From contig JAQGDQ010000457.1 of assembly GCA_030141605.1 (NCBI GenBank), positions 1-64,000 on the forward strand: a stretch of 64,000 nucleotides of DNA, given 5' to 3'. Shown piece by piece: positions 10,021-20,224 of the stretch (the stretch's first letter is position 1; every line of letters begins with the position of its first letter). The notes below the pieces were generated by a model. The model made no database searches. It was not told where the DNA came from and saw only the letters and a program-made list of their open reading frames with translations. Both the position numbers and the translations under genes were made by a program. Source of the stretch: Tubiluchus corallicola (lineage: Eukaryota > Priapulida > Priapulimorpha > Priapulimorphida > Tubiluchidae).

Positions 10021-12527
10021 CTTCGAGACGAACTTTTTTTGTACGTTTTTACCCTCGCTTCAAGTGAGGGCATGCCAAGTTCTAGCAAGCACACATCGTT
10101 TGTTGTAGATGTACGAACCCCCAGTAGAGCTTTAATAGTAGTGCGGTACGGAACCTCGCCAATACGGGCACTGCCACATATCCAGGCTTCGCACCCATAA
10201 AGTATGGACGAGAGCGATGCAGATTCTAGCACCTTCAGTTTTATCCAAAATGGGAAGTCAATGTTCTTGGATACAAAAGAGACAAATTTCATCACGTGTG
10301 GCTGCTTGAATTTAAAATGTTCCCTAACAGCAGCATCGGGCGATCCATCTTGAGTAAAGACAACCCCCAAATAAGTGTAATCATTGCAATTCAGCACACA
10401 CACATTGTCAACTACAAGTTCCACTCTGTCCGCTAGGGAACCGTTCACCACCATAAATTTTGTCTTCTCTACATTGATGACCATTCCTGATTCTTCACAA
10501 AATACTAAAAGCAAAGAAAGTTTCTTTATAGCCTCATTTCTAGACGTGGCAAGTAGGACAGTATCATCCATAAGCAGTAAACAATGAACCCACCCAAGAA
10601 AGTCATCTATTCCACACGCGTGTTTAATTCGCCTCACAAACGGATTTAGGTACAAGGTAAAAAGAAACCACGATGTCGGGCTTCCCTGACGAAGACCAAT
10701 AGTTACTATAATTGTAGCCGTTCCTAAAATCAACTGCGTATCTGAACATAAGGTACAAATAGCCGCTACCATGGCATATCCACATCCTAAAGCTGCCAAG
10801 GTAGTAATAATAGCACCACGAGGTACTCTGTCATACGCTTTGCTAAAGTCGACGTAGATTATGAAAAGCTTTTTCTTTTGGCACAGTGCGTAATCCATAA
10901 GTAACCGAAGGGTGAGTATGTGTTCCAAACACCCCCTCCCGCGCTGGGCACCTGCTTGTTCCCGATCAGGGCAAAACCACTTTTGAAGGCGTTGACAAAG
11001 CATGGCATCGTACAATTTGGCGAAGGTATCCATTATCGATATACCGCGATAATTGTCGCAGGACTGACGACGTCCTTTCTTGAATATCACTATTAGCCGT
11101 GAAAAAGCCCAACTGGTGGGCACAATGGCACACCGAAACATTATCGTAAATATTGCCACTAAAAAGGCAAGCCACGCTTGGGGTAATACCTTGAGCACAC
11201 CGGGTGGAACACCCGACGGCCCACCACTGCGGTCCGACTTCATAGCGGTAATAACTTCACACATTTCAGACAATGTAAAATCATCGTCAGTAACAGGCAT
11301 GCATGGCAAATTCATTGGCGGAACTAAAACTGAATTTTGCTCGTAAGGGTTAAGCAGGCGTTCGAAATGAGCCTTAAACTCTGAGTCATTTGGGCGCGTC
11401 GCCGACAACCCCTCTTCATCTAAAGTACCCCTCCATCCGATGGCCTTCCAGATAGTTTTTGGATCGTTTTCAGTAGCCAACCTACGCCATCTATCGACAG
11501 CTAGTGGTTGAGTAGCATCTCCGCTTGTGTTAGCATTAAATAACTTTGCCTGGGAAATAAAAACCCCAAAGGACTGATCGATTTCTCCAAATGTAGTATT
11601 TATATCCAGCGAGTCTGTTATAGGTGGTGGTCGGCAATTGTTAAACAACTGCTCGAGTTGGCCATGGTTTACGTCAGACCACCTTATCTGTTGGTGTAGC
11701 AACTTGTTCCCAGACGAAAATGTATATTCTCCAAGCAAACTTGCTCTTAATCTGAGATCTTCTGCATTGAAGACTTTATTATCTACCTTTTTTAGATCTA
11801 AATGAGCAATAACAGGTGCATGGTTTGAGGGCAAATCAGTATCCGTTACCAATGAAAAATTGTTTACAGCACCTATTAAGTTATTTGTTACGTAAATGTG
11901 GTCTAATTCAGATACCCAACGTTCCTTTCTACGAAATGTCATGTGGTTTGAAAATTGAAAACCGGTACCTGTCAGGCCATTTAGAACTGTAGTTTGATCA
12001 CATAAAACTCCTTCCAACAACTTAGCATTTTCATTGGGAGTGCGAGTATTATCCTCCAAGTTTGCATAATAAAATGACTCTCCATTTCCTCTCAAAAAAC
12101 TGTTTCGCAATGAAGCATACCTAGCATTATCATCTCCTAATATTATGTAATGCCCTGGCTCTTCACGTAGTTTAGCATTTACTACTGAGATTGTCTCTAG
12201 AGAAAAATAAGGCGATTCATGTGGTGGTAAATAATAAGAAATAAATGTAATAGGTATATTACGAAAGCTAAAAATTATCATATCAGTATTACCACAGTCT
12301 ACATGTGTCAAATCTGAATTTAGCCGGTTACGAACGAGTAATGCACAGCCGCCACGATGGCGATTTTTACCTGAACTAGTATATGTTTTATATCCAGGCA
12401 AATTAAAATTATGTTGAGTTTTAATTTCATTCAAACATACGATGTCACACGTTAACAATAATTGTTTAACAGACTCGTTTTCTAATTTATTACATACAGC
12501 ATTTATATTCCAAGTTAAAATTTTCAT
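10014..12527 (-). CDS. LINE ORF2: endonuclease and reverse transcriptase
   Basis: The 837-codon frame begins MKILTWNINAV, the start of an exonuclease-endonuclease-phosphatase fold. The endonuclease continues with NEIKT (34-37 region), GDDNAR (131-136), SELDHIYV (206-213) and SNHAP (234-238). The RT follows: FKKGRRQSCDNYRGIS (482-497), YVDFSKAYDRVP (558-569, catalytic Asp at 560), GLRQGSPTS (611-619) and LLMDDTVLLA (651-660), where the usual YADD or FADD reads LMDD. The enzyme would nick target DNA and copy the element RNA in place. It starts 23 bp after ORF1 stops. The C-terminus is displaced by a frameshift, so the protein as read is incomplete. Confidence 0.93.
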   Translation of the reverse strand: MKILTWNINAVCNKLENESVKQLLLTCDIVCLNEIKTQHNFNLPGYKTYTSSGKNRHRGGCALLVRNRLNSDLTHVDCGNTDMIIFSFRNIPITFISYYLPPHESPYFSLETISVVNAKLREEPGHYIILGDDNARYASLRNSFLRGNGESFYYANLEDNTRTPNENAKLLEGVLCDQTTVLNGLTGTGFQFSNHMTFRRKERWVSELDHIYVTNNLIGAVNNFSLVTDTDLPSNHAPVIAHLDLKKVDNKVFNAEDLRLRASLLGEYTFSSGNKLLHQQIRWSDVNHGQLEQLFNNCRPPPITDSLDINTTFGEIDQSFGVFISQAKLFNANTSGDATQPLAVDRWRRLATENDPKTIWKAIGWRGTLDEEGLSATRPNDSEFKAHFERLLNPYEQNSVLVPPMNLPCMPVTDDDFTLSEMCEVITAMKSDRSGGPSGVPPGVLKVLPQAWLAFLVAIFTIMFRCAIVPTSWAFSRLIVIFKKGRRQSCDNYRGISIMDTFAKLYDAMLCQRLQKWFCPDREQAGAQRGRGCLEHILTLRLLMDYALCQKKKLFIIYVDFSKAYDRVPRGAIITTLAALGCGYAMVAAICTLCSDTQLILGTATIIVTIGLRQGSPTSWFLFTLYLNPFVRRIKHACGIDDFLGWVHCLLLMDDTVLLATSRNEAIKKLSLLLVFCEESGMVINVEKTKFMVVNGSLADRVELVVDNVCVLNCNDYTYLGVVFTQDGSPDAAVREHFKFKQPHVMKFVSFVSKNIDFPFWIKLKVLESASLSSILYGCEAWICGSARIGEVPYRTTIKALLGVRTSTTNDVCLLELGMPSLEARVKTYKKSSSRSW

Positions 12528-12550
12528 GGAAGAACAGCTCTGCCCGCTAT

Positions 12551-13306
12551 TTAAAAATGTGGAAGGAAACGGTCAGTAACTACTCCGTCCTTTAACAACA
12601 CTCGTTTGCGCCGGTCAATCGTTATAGTGCAACCTGCATTTTCTGGTTTTTGCTTCTCACTTATTTCGGCGTCAAAAAGGCGTCTCCATTCTTTTCTCAG
12701 GGCAGGGTGTTGGTCCTTCTTTATTTTTATAGACGCCAGAAATGCATCGCCAGCTAGCTCGCTTTTCTTTTTTAGCACCTCTTTTCTGTTGGCTTCACTG
12801 CTTAACGTAACTAGCACCGGTCGAGGAGTTCCGTTGTCTTTTGCCTTTCCTAATCGGCGATTTGCAAATTCAAAATTTATCTCAGGGCAGATTTTTCGAA
12901 AAAGCAAGTCAAGTTTATCCCTATCAGTAGATGCGCCTTGAACATCAAGGCCATTTTCTTGTAGACCTAAAATCACTATATTTTTGGCCCTGTCACGACT
13001 GTCAAGGCGCTCTAAGTACATTTGCTGGCTTGATACAGCATCTAGCAAAACACTAACAGTTTTTTCCAAAGACGATGTGAGTTCTTTCTCGGCTACCAAT
13101 TGTTGTCGTAATTGCGTCACGGATTCCTGTAAACTATCTAGCCTCTCTGACATACGCTTTTCCAACCTGTCAATACGTTGTACCACACTACTTCCGGATC
13201 CAGCTTTATGAGAATTAATTATGTAAGCTGCTAGCTCCTCCTTTGTGTAACGACCTCCAGCGAGTTCTGCCAGGTCTAGCGATTTTAACTGTTCTACTGA
13301 CATCAT
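12551..13306 (-). CDS. LINE ORF1, coiled-coil RNA-binding protein
   Basis: The 251-codon frame has a heptad-rich stretch at about 42-105 (IDRLEKRMSERLDSLQ through QMYLERLDSRDRA), which predicts a coiled coil. It is followed by KNIVILGLQENG and a basic C-terminal half with KKDQHPALRKEWRRL. This order resembles L1-type ORF1p and relatives, which trimerise and bind element RNA as a chaperone. The stop lies just ahead of the ORF2 start, as expected for a bicistronic LINE. The second methionine is adjacent, so the exact start is uncertain by one codon. Confidence 0.85.
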   Translation of the reverse strand: MMSVEQLKSLDLAELAGGRYTKEELAAYIINSHKAGSGSSVVQRIDRLEKRMSERLDSLQESVTQLRQQLVAEKELTSSLEKTVSVLLDAVSSQQMYLERLDSRDRAKNIVILGLQENGLDVQGASTDRDKLDLLFRKICPEINFEFANRRLGKAKDNGTPRPVLVTLSSEANRKEVLKKKSELAGDAFLASIKIKKDQHPALRKEWRRLFDAEISEKQKPENAGCTITIDRRKRVLLKDGVVTDRFLPHF

Positions 13307-14018
13307 GCATAGGAAAATCAGCTCGATAAATGCTTACAAAGGAGTTATTATTGTAAGGAAGTCGATAAAACGGAAACCTGAAGACGTTTTCGTTGTTCTT
13401 TTTGAGAACTAGCACGATAATACGATACTATGTACGTATGATAGTACGTACTATCTACAACTAATGTACAACCAAACCTAAAGTATTAGGTGCAATGCAC
13501 TGTCACTAAGCACTTTAGTAGACAATAACTTCAAAATCATAAAAGATTTCACAAAAAATTTTAATCACCACGAGACAAAACCTGACCGCCAGTTGGTTTT
13601 GTACGCATAAACGCAGAGCGAACAAAAACACGTCTGCTCTCAACAGTACCTACAGCCTGACCTCTGCATTGAACATTAACAGACCTCTGTCTTATAAAAA
13701 CTGCATACAAACATGAGTTTAAAATAACAATTCCGAAACTATTCAATCCAAATTTTCAACTTCAGGATGTGTGCTGGACTCTGGAGTGTAATAAATGCAC
13801 ATGGTAAAATAGGCCGAAACAAATTAGACTTTGGAAAAGACTTTAGAAAACCACGAAGCCATGAAAAAAACTTTGGAAAAGAAGCCATGAAAAACGATTT
13901 AATCTTCATTGAAACCTGCCCGAACTTTTTGTGGAAACTTGCAGTATCAAATAAACTTCATGACATCATTCTGAATAACAGAAACACAAGCGTGTGAGAT
14001 TTGACAAAATAAGTAAAA
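13307..14018. other. LINE 5' flank and intergenic DNA
   Basis: The right part of the LINE 5' UTR must lie at the beginning of this stretch. Beyond it I see a palindromic tract at 13429-13460 (acgtatgatagtacgt) and no supported gene. Short open frames at 13561-13746 and 13767-13997 have no recognisable domains. Confidence 0.5.
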
Positions 14019-14024
14019 TTTATT
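14019..14024 (-). terminator. Poly(A) signal of the EGF gene
   Basis: AATAAA on - lies about 195 bp after the EGF-protein stop codon and is the first such signal downstream of it. Confidence 0.5.
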
Positions 14025-14219
14025 GAAAGTACGACCTATTGGCTAGACAGCCAGATACAGCCATTTAGACTGGTAGAAAAACAGCTGGACAAACTTACAG
14101 ATAGGAAGACAGACAGGTAGAACCACAAAGTACAACAGTCAAATGAATACAATTTCAATTGATATATCTAAAATGGTATATTATTAGTAGTATTATTAGC
14201 TAAGTAGACGGTGCGTGCA

Positions 14220-15203
14220 TTATTGCTGATCAGTGCTCAGTGCGTCAGTACATTCGTTAGATGCTTCGTTTTCAGTTTCTTTTCCCAGACGTTTAATATA
14301 CCACACAGCAAAACCTGCCAGTGCACCAGTTAAACACAAAACTCCCATGAGGATACCCAGAACTTGACCTGCCCCAAATCTTGCTGCATTACTGGGTTTC
14401 ACATCCTGAGCATCCTCCTCATCCTCCACATCCTCAGGATCCTCCACATCCTCAGGATCCTCCACATCCTCAGGATCCTCCTCATCCTCAGGATCCTCCA
14501 CATCCTCAGGATCCTCCACATCCTCAGGATCCTCCACATCCTCCACATCCTCAGCACAGAGTTCACCAGTGTATCCTTGTTCACAACTGCAAGTGTACGA
14601 CGCCATTTTATTAATGCATGTTCCATTATTCTGACAAGGATTAGAATAGCATCCAATATAAGAGTTACAGTGAGTTCCATCGTGTGTGTCTTCACATGTA
14701 CAGTTGTAAGAATGCTCTTTGTTAAGGCAGGTACCATCATTTTGACAAGGATTTGACTTGCAACCGTCATAATTTTGACAGTTTTTTCCGGTATACCCTC
14801 TTCGGCATTTGCACACGTAGTCATTCCATCGATCAGAGCAAGTACCTCCATTTTGACATGGATTGCCCCTATTGTTGTTGTAGCAGTCGTTAACCAAATG
14901 ACAGTTCCTACCTGTCCATTTTGGTTTGCAATAGCATATAAACCCAAATTTGTTGTTATCAAGAACGCAAGTGCCATCATGCTGACACTTTCCAGGATAA
15001 CACTTTTTCTTTGTTTCACAGTTCCTACCTGTCCATTTTGGTTCGCAAATGCATACAAACCCAAATTTGTTGTTATCAACAACGCAAGTGCCACCATGCT
15101 GACACGTATTAGGTTCACACTTATTCTCTGCTCCTGTGATCAAAACTCCTATGATGGATAAGAAAAAAACTGGACAACTTGGTAGGAAAGTTTTAAACAA
15201 CAT
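14220..15203 (-). CDS. Five-EGF single-pass membrane protein
   Basis: A single 327-codon exon. Residues 1-25 are a hydrophobic signal peptide (FFLSIIGVLITGA). Five EGF-like domains follow, each with six cysteines: about 29-62, 68-101, 107-142, 148-179 and 185-216. The first two are near-duplicates sharing DNNKFGF and PKWTGRNC. Residues 218-267 form an acidic stalk of EDVEDP repeats with almost no other residue type. A transmembrane segment (about 279-303, GILMGVLCLTGALAGFAVWY) and a short tail (KRLGKETENEAS) end the protein. It is probably a type I cell-surface protein with Notch/Delta-style EGF modules, but it has no DSL, LNR or other domain, so its partner is unknown. Lack of introns is unusual for an EGF gene and fits a recent or retrocopied origin. 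Confidence 0.85.
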   Translation of the reverse strand: MLFKTFLPSCPVFFLSIIGVLITGAENKCEPNTCQHGGTCVVDNNKFGFVCICEPKWTGRNCETKKKCYPGKCQHDGTCVLDNNKFGFICYCKPKWTGRNCHLVNDCYNNNRGNPCQNGGTCSDRWNDYVCKCRRGYTGKNCQNYDGCKSNPCQNDGTCLNKEHSYNCTCEDTHDGTHCNSYIGCYSNPCQNNGTCINKMASYTCSCEQGYTGELCAEDVEDVEDPEDVEDPEDVEDPEDEEDPEDVEDPEDVEDPEDVEDEEDAQDVKPSNAARFGAGQVLGILMGVLCLTGALAGFAVWYIKRLGKETENEASNECTDALSTDQQ

Positions 15204-15227
15204 AACACTCTTTAGGCACCGACGAAA

Positions 15228-15235
15228 CTTTTATA
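15228..15235 (-). promoter_or_regulatory. TATA-like box upstream of the EGF gene
   Basis: TATAAAAG on -, inside a longer TATATATA tract, lies 25-32 bp before the start codon. If used, transcription would begin almost at the ATG, leaving virtually no leader. It may therefore be a chance AT-rich string. Confidence 0.3.
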
Positions 15236-15299
15236 TATATAATGCGAAATGCTTCTGATTCTGCTAAGCAAAATAACGAATTACTGTCAGCCTTCAACT

Positions 15300-15530
15300 A
15301 ATTATAAAAGTCATCAGCTAATGGTTAGAATTTGCAAAAAAAGAACAATTTTAGTAATTCGAAGAACAATGTACATTTTTCAAATGATTGTGATGAGGCG
15401 TTTAGAATTTTAACAAATCGCTGCTGGCATAGAAATTGAAGAGAATGCATTATCGTGTTTTAACATGCTTGACTGTTTAAAGGAACATTTTGAAATCGTA
15501 CACATTAATTTCCGTGGTTTATACATAACC
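15300..15530. other. Intergenic DNA, nothing recognised
   Basis: Unique-looking AT-rich sequence upstream of the EGF gene, with no open frame or repeat match inside the window. Confidence 0.5.
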
Positions 15531-15760
15531 GACGAGGCTACAGCTCCGACGATGGCGCCATTTTCGGCGATCTAGACATCAAATGAAATTTCCGGACCCA
15601 GAGATTTGCCATTGGGGTTTTATCTTTCGAATCGGTCCCACCGGTAGGAAAGTGGGGCGAAAAACCTCCAAAAATGGCCCTTTTTACCGTTTTACGCGAA
15701 AATTTGCAAAGCTTAGGTGATTTACTAGCAGGATCTTGCTTGAGAACAGGAAAAAATGAA
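15531..15760 (+). repeat. GAGGCTACAGCTCCGACG-family repeat, copy 2
   Basis: Starts gaggctacagctccgacgat and shares with the copy at 45046 the ordered blocks gatctagacatcaaa, gccattggggtttta, tcgaatcggtcccacc and aacctccaaaaatggcc. It is one of the two longest copies. No terminal repeats or coding frame could be defined, so its class is unknown. Confidence 0.7.
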
Positions 15761-16536
15761 CTAGGCAAGGTTCTAGCTAGCTGTTAAAACTGTTACTGTT
15801 ACAATAGCATGGGCTGCAAGGCGTTGTCAAGTGTATATAAATGCGTTTTCTGGTAAACTTAACCTTTGACCTTTTCACGATCATTCGCTGGAACTATGGA
15901 AAGCTTATTTTTATAGCAAAGTCACAACGAAAATCAGTTTTAAGCTTCAGAAAATTTGCAAAAGTAAAATCAAAATCATTTTCCATTACCACTGATCTCA
16001 GTTTCGTGGGATCTTTGAGACCCTTCTTTCAAAACGAACAGCAAAGTTATTATCATCAACAATGGAGCTGATCACAGTTATAATGTGACTAGGATTCTTC
16101 CGTTGATTTATCCTTGGAAACATTGGCGCTTGTAATTACGTGAACGTTGGTAACCGTTCAACTCCAGTTGAACTTACAACAAAGAAGATAAGGTTTGGAA
16201 ACATGCAGTCGAAGTGAAAAGTAGGGTTGCTTTACAGTAAAAGAAAATATTCTTCATAAAATAGAGCTTAAAAATTCATTTTGAAAATTTCATATCACTT
16301 ATAAACCATACTGTCTTATTGCATACAGGGCTTGCGCCATCAGTAACGCTGAATAATCAGAAATCGCTAGGCGCGGCCAACATATTTGAAAGTGTTTGGT
16401 GTTTTGTATCCATTTTACCTATTTCCTGTAAATAACTCTACATACATTTAAAGGACAAGAAAAGGGGCACCTGAAGTAGGTTTCAGAAAAATGGCCTTAA
16501 AAAATTATATAACTTTATAGCAATTTTATGCACATA
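15761..16536. other. Intergenic DNA, nothing recognised
   Basis: The 76-codon frame at 15841-16071 shows no domain, signal or homology that I recognise. No RNA gene is evident. Confidence 0.5.
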
Positions 16537-16762
16537 TCATATTCGCTTCGAACGGAATTTTCGTTTGTTTTCATTTTAAATCTCCCGCAATACTGTTCCG
16601 ACGGCGCCATTACATGACGTCACTACGCCACGCAAATCAGAGGAAGAAAATGAAATGTTAAATTATGACCCAAAAAACATTCCGTGCAAATCTATATTAC
16701 TTAGCATTTTACTTACCTATTGGAAAAGAGTTAAGTAACTAGACTAATCATTTAAAATGTTT
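16537..16762. repeat. Dispersed repeat, partner of 8518-8742
   Basis: The collinear copy of the 225-bp repeat, including tacatgacgtca and gaaatgttaaattatga. Divergence is moderate, roughly one change per six to eight bases by eye. Confidence 0.75.
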
Positions 16763-17340
16763 GTGTCTGTTGGTAAAATGTCGCTGACTCACCCTCCAGG
16801 GTGCAGCACTCACTTACTAAAAACGTATTTTTAATCTTACTGACAAGATACAGTAATTCAAAATTTTACTTACTTAGTAACATGTATGCTTATAACTTGT
16901 CATATGCATGTAGCCATACTTACCTGCATGATTTTTACATTTTAGTAAGAAGTTATTTTGCTTATTCTGCTGATTTTGCTTGTCTATTCTAGTTTAAAGT
17001 GCCACAATTATCAATTTTGTTTTCTACTGTAACCACTTGGATCATAATTTAAATAACTTTGCTTTACAACATTTTTGCAAGTATGTGTTTGAGGAAAATC
17101 TCTGTTTGTATTACGTCCTATTCCATTAAAATTTTATTATTAAGATTGATTGCAAGAGACGAAGTAATGAACTGTCAGAGAGCCTGAGCGTCTTTGTGGC
17201 CAGGTTTCGAAAGCAACCAGAATCAGTATTGTGAATTAACCTCTTAAATGCGAATGTTGAACCGGTCTGTAGTCTCTGTAGTCCATCCATTCATTGACCA
17301 GCCTTAGCATTGTTTAACTTCAGTAGCTAAGCACATCAGC
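16763..17340. other. Intergenic DNA, nothing recognised
   Basis: AT-rich sequence with only short chance frames and no visible repeat copy. Confidence 0.5.
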
Positions 17341-17420
17341 CAGTGCCGGCTCTACCATTAGGCACACTAGGTAGTTGCCTAGGTGCCCATTTTGGGGGGG
17401 GGGGGCAAATTCTGACTTTC
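17341..17420 (+). mobile_element. Possible hAT-type transposon end
   Basis: The string cagtgccggctctaccatta followed by ggcacactaggtagttgcc has the look of a widespread hAT-like terminal repeat (CAGnGCCGGCnCTA). A run of eleven G follows. I found no matching inverted end, so this is probably a solo or decayed terminus. Confidence 0.35.
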
Positions 17421-18116
17421 TGGTTAAATATTGCTTTCCAGCGCTTGTACGATTTAGCTTCATAAATTTAATTGTCTTAATAATTACTACGGTAAAATTG
17501 TGATGAATCTTAGATGGTAATCGAAACGGATTGAAGAAATCAGAGATTGCAAGGGGAGGAATGTGACCTAGAACTGTGACCTACCACGCCTCTAGTGTCG
17601 GTATGGAGAATTACCTGCATGTGGCGGAATTTCTGCCCATGCATTATGGCTTCTTATGGTAACTAATCACACACGATTTTACAAATGGGCGGCAAATGTG
17701 TCATAATGTACACGCACGGCCACGCTAATTATTTGCCATTAAGCTTATCACGTATACTGGGAAACTCAGTCATAATGGTGCTATATTATAACAATCTTTG
17801 CAGCAGGAACGTATGTAGGTCTTCTACACGTTCTTGCAAAATTTGCTACACATTATTGAAGACATGGTTTTGCAGGCTTATCTGGGGTATAGACTTTAAG
17901 CCTAACACAAACATTAGAATTAAAGCCCAGCCTAAAAAAGAGAATACAAAACAACTTTATTTTAAGAAATGCTTTAGCAAATATAAATTTGAATTGTGAT
18001 GATCGATGCACAAATAGGTAACGTCATTTCCCTGTAGCGAAGCATTGGGCCCCCGTAGACTGACCAAAACAGAGAAGAGGAACACGAACACTGTTGTGAA
18101 ATGCGTCAAAAACTCT

Positions 18117-18120
<4 letters not shown>
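17421..18120. other. Intergenic DNA, nothing recognised
   Basis: No supported gene. The 104-codon frame at 17685-17999 has no recognisable domain. Confidence 0.5.
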
Positions 18121-18591
<471 letters not shown>

Positions 18592-18830
18592 AAGCTTACT
18601 TTTTCTTTACTGATAACAAAACGATTAAAACAAATGCTCTTGATGAATCCTGACAAAATGTTAGTCAAAGATGTTTTTATAATGCAGGCGCCTGCCTAAC
18701 GCCCATATCCCATGGTGGGCCTATTATTCATTCAACAAATTAAATTCCGTTGTGTCAGATATGATTATTAGACATACAGCTGTAACGCTAATGTAAAAGA
18801 TTAACCAACATTAAAAGACACTAATAGTTT

Positions 18831-19471
18831 AAGGTAAGGTAAGGTAAGGTAAGGTAAGGTAAGGCAAGGCAAGGCAAGGCAAGGCAAGGCAAGGCAAGGC
18901 AAGGCAAGGCAAGGCAAGGCAACGCAAGGAAAGGTAAGGCAAGGTAAGGTAAGGTAAGGTAAGGCAAGGTAAGGTAAGGTAAGGTAAGGCAAGGCAAGGT
19001 AAGGTAAGGTAAGGTAAGGTAAGGTAAGGTAAGGTAAGGTAAGGTAAGGTAAGGTAAGGTAAGGTAAGGTAAGGTAAGGTAAGGTAAGGTAAGGTAAGGC
19101 AAGGTAAGGCAAGGTAAGGTAAGGCAAGGTAAGGAAAGGTAAGGCAAGGCAAGGTAAGGCAAGGCAAGGTAAGGTAAGGTAAGGTAAGGTAAGGTAAGGT
19201 AAGGTAAGGTAAGGTAAGGTAAGGTAAGGTAAGGTAAGGTAAGGTAAGGTAAGGCAAGGAAAGGTAAGGTAAGGTAAGGTAAGATAAGGCAAGGTAAGGC
19301 AAGGCAAGGCAAGGTAAGGTAAGGTAAGGTAAGGTAAGGCAAGGTAAGGTAAGGTAAGGTAAGGTAAGGTAGGGTAAGGTAAGGTAAGGTAAGGTAAGGT
19401 AAGGTAAGATAAGATAAGATAAGATAAGATAAGATAAGATAAGATAAGATAAGATAAGATAAGATAAGATA

Positions 19472-19502
<31 letters not shown>

Positions 19503-19612
19503 AGATAAGATAAGATAAGATAAGATAAGATAAGATAAGATAAGATAAGATAAGATAAGATAAGATAAGATAAGATAAGATAAGATAAGATAAGATAAGA
19601 TAAGATAAAATA
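18831..19612. repeat. AAGGT/AAGGC/AAGAT pentanucleotide satellite
   Basis: About 155 tandem pentamers. The left half is aaggc and aaggt in changing proportions, with rare aagga. From about 19405 the unit changes abruptly to aagat and stays so to the end apart from one phase slip (agagataag) at 19500. Because five is not a multiple of three and no unit contains a stop on -, all three - frames stay open as Leu-Thr-Leu-Pro runs. These are not genes. The motif is not the arthropod (TTAGG) or vertebrate (TTAGGG) telomere repeat. Confidence 0.97.
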
Positions 19613-19788
19613 AAGTTCATTCTGCCCTCCTGTAATCGTACATCGCTAATTTAATTTAGTTCAACATTAAAATATACACTACTAAAAACATACGAAACGC
19701 AATATGTGCGCAGGAACAAACGTAATTATAAAATGTCTCTTCCACACAAGGTACATCATTCTATTAAATTTACACCTGTAGCAATACG

Positions 19789-19877
19789 GTTATTATAATT
19801 ACCTCGCTATACATTACTATAGACCTAGCTACGGTTATTATAATTACCTCGCTATACATTACTATAGACCTAGCTAC
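19789..19877. repeat. 45-bp tandem duplication
   Basis: Two exact adjacent copies of a unit beginning acggttattataattacc and ending atagacctagct. Confidence 0.9.
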
Positions 19878-20121
19878 GTTTTAAAAATTAAACGTACAAT
19901 AAACCCAATAATGACACTTCATGGAGACTAAGAAACTGTTTGACGCTTGAAGTTAGATAGCAAATCATCTTACTGTCCTTGGGAAGAAGAATTCAGAAAT
20001 CTATTGATTTTACAAATAGGACTTTTATACCTGTCAGATTTAGTATTTCAAAATTTGATGCAAGAAGATGGGATGGATAATTTACAATACACTTTCACTT
20101 TGGATGTAGCATAAACAATAT

Positions 20122-20221
20122 GCAATATAATTATATACAGCACTTCTATACGCAATATTAAACATTTCAGTTAATATTAATTATATACAGCACTTCTATA
20201 TGCAATATTAAGCATTTCAAT
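20122..20221. repeat. 50-bp tandem duplication
   Basis: Two copies with cacttctata at 20141 and 20191. They differ at a few bases and abut the piggyBac-type MITE on its left. Confidence 0.8.
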
Positions 20222-20224
20222 TAA

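Larger units (their letters stand above)
9205..13306 (-). mobile_element. Non-LTR retrotransposon, nearly full length
   Basis: A two-ORF LINE on -: ORF1 at 12551-13306, ORF2 at 10014-12527 continuing after a frameshift at 9508-10020, and a 300-bp 3' UTR. The UTR ends with gaaataaaatatctatctatc, an AATAAA-like signal followed by a TATC microsatellite tail at about 9207-9220. The 5' end lies somewhere beyond 13306 and was not located, nor was a target-site duplication. An apurinic-type endonuclease, an RT and a C-terminal Cys/His motif place it in the CR1/L2/Jockey-like part of the LINE tree; I cannot name the clade. Confidence 0.9.

Noticed and set aside
14364-14756. Ile-Leu-His and Pro-His rich + strand frames over the EGF gene
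   Set aside because: They are the complement of the EDVEDP stalk repeat of the EGF protein.
18801-19620. Three long overlapping frames of Leu-Thr-Leu-Pro-Tyr repeats on -
   Set aside because: They follow only from a stop-free pentanucleotide satellite, which opens all three frames on one strand.
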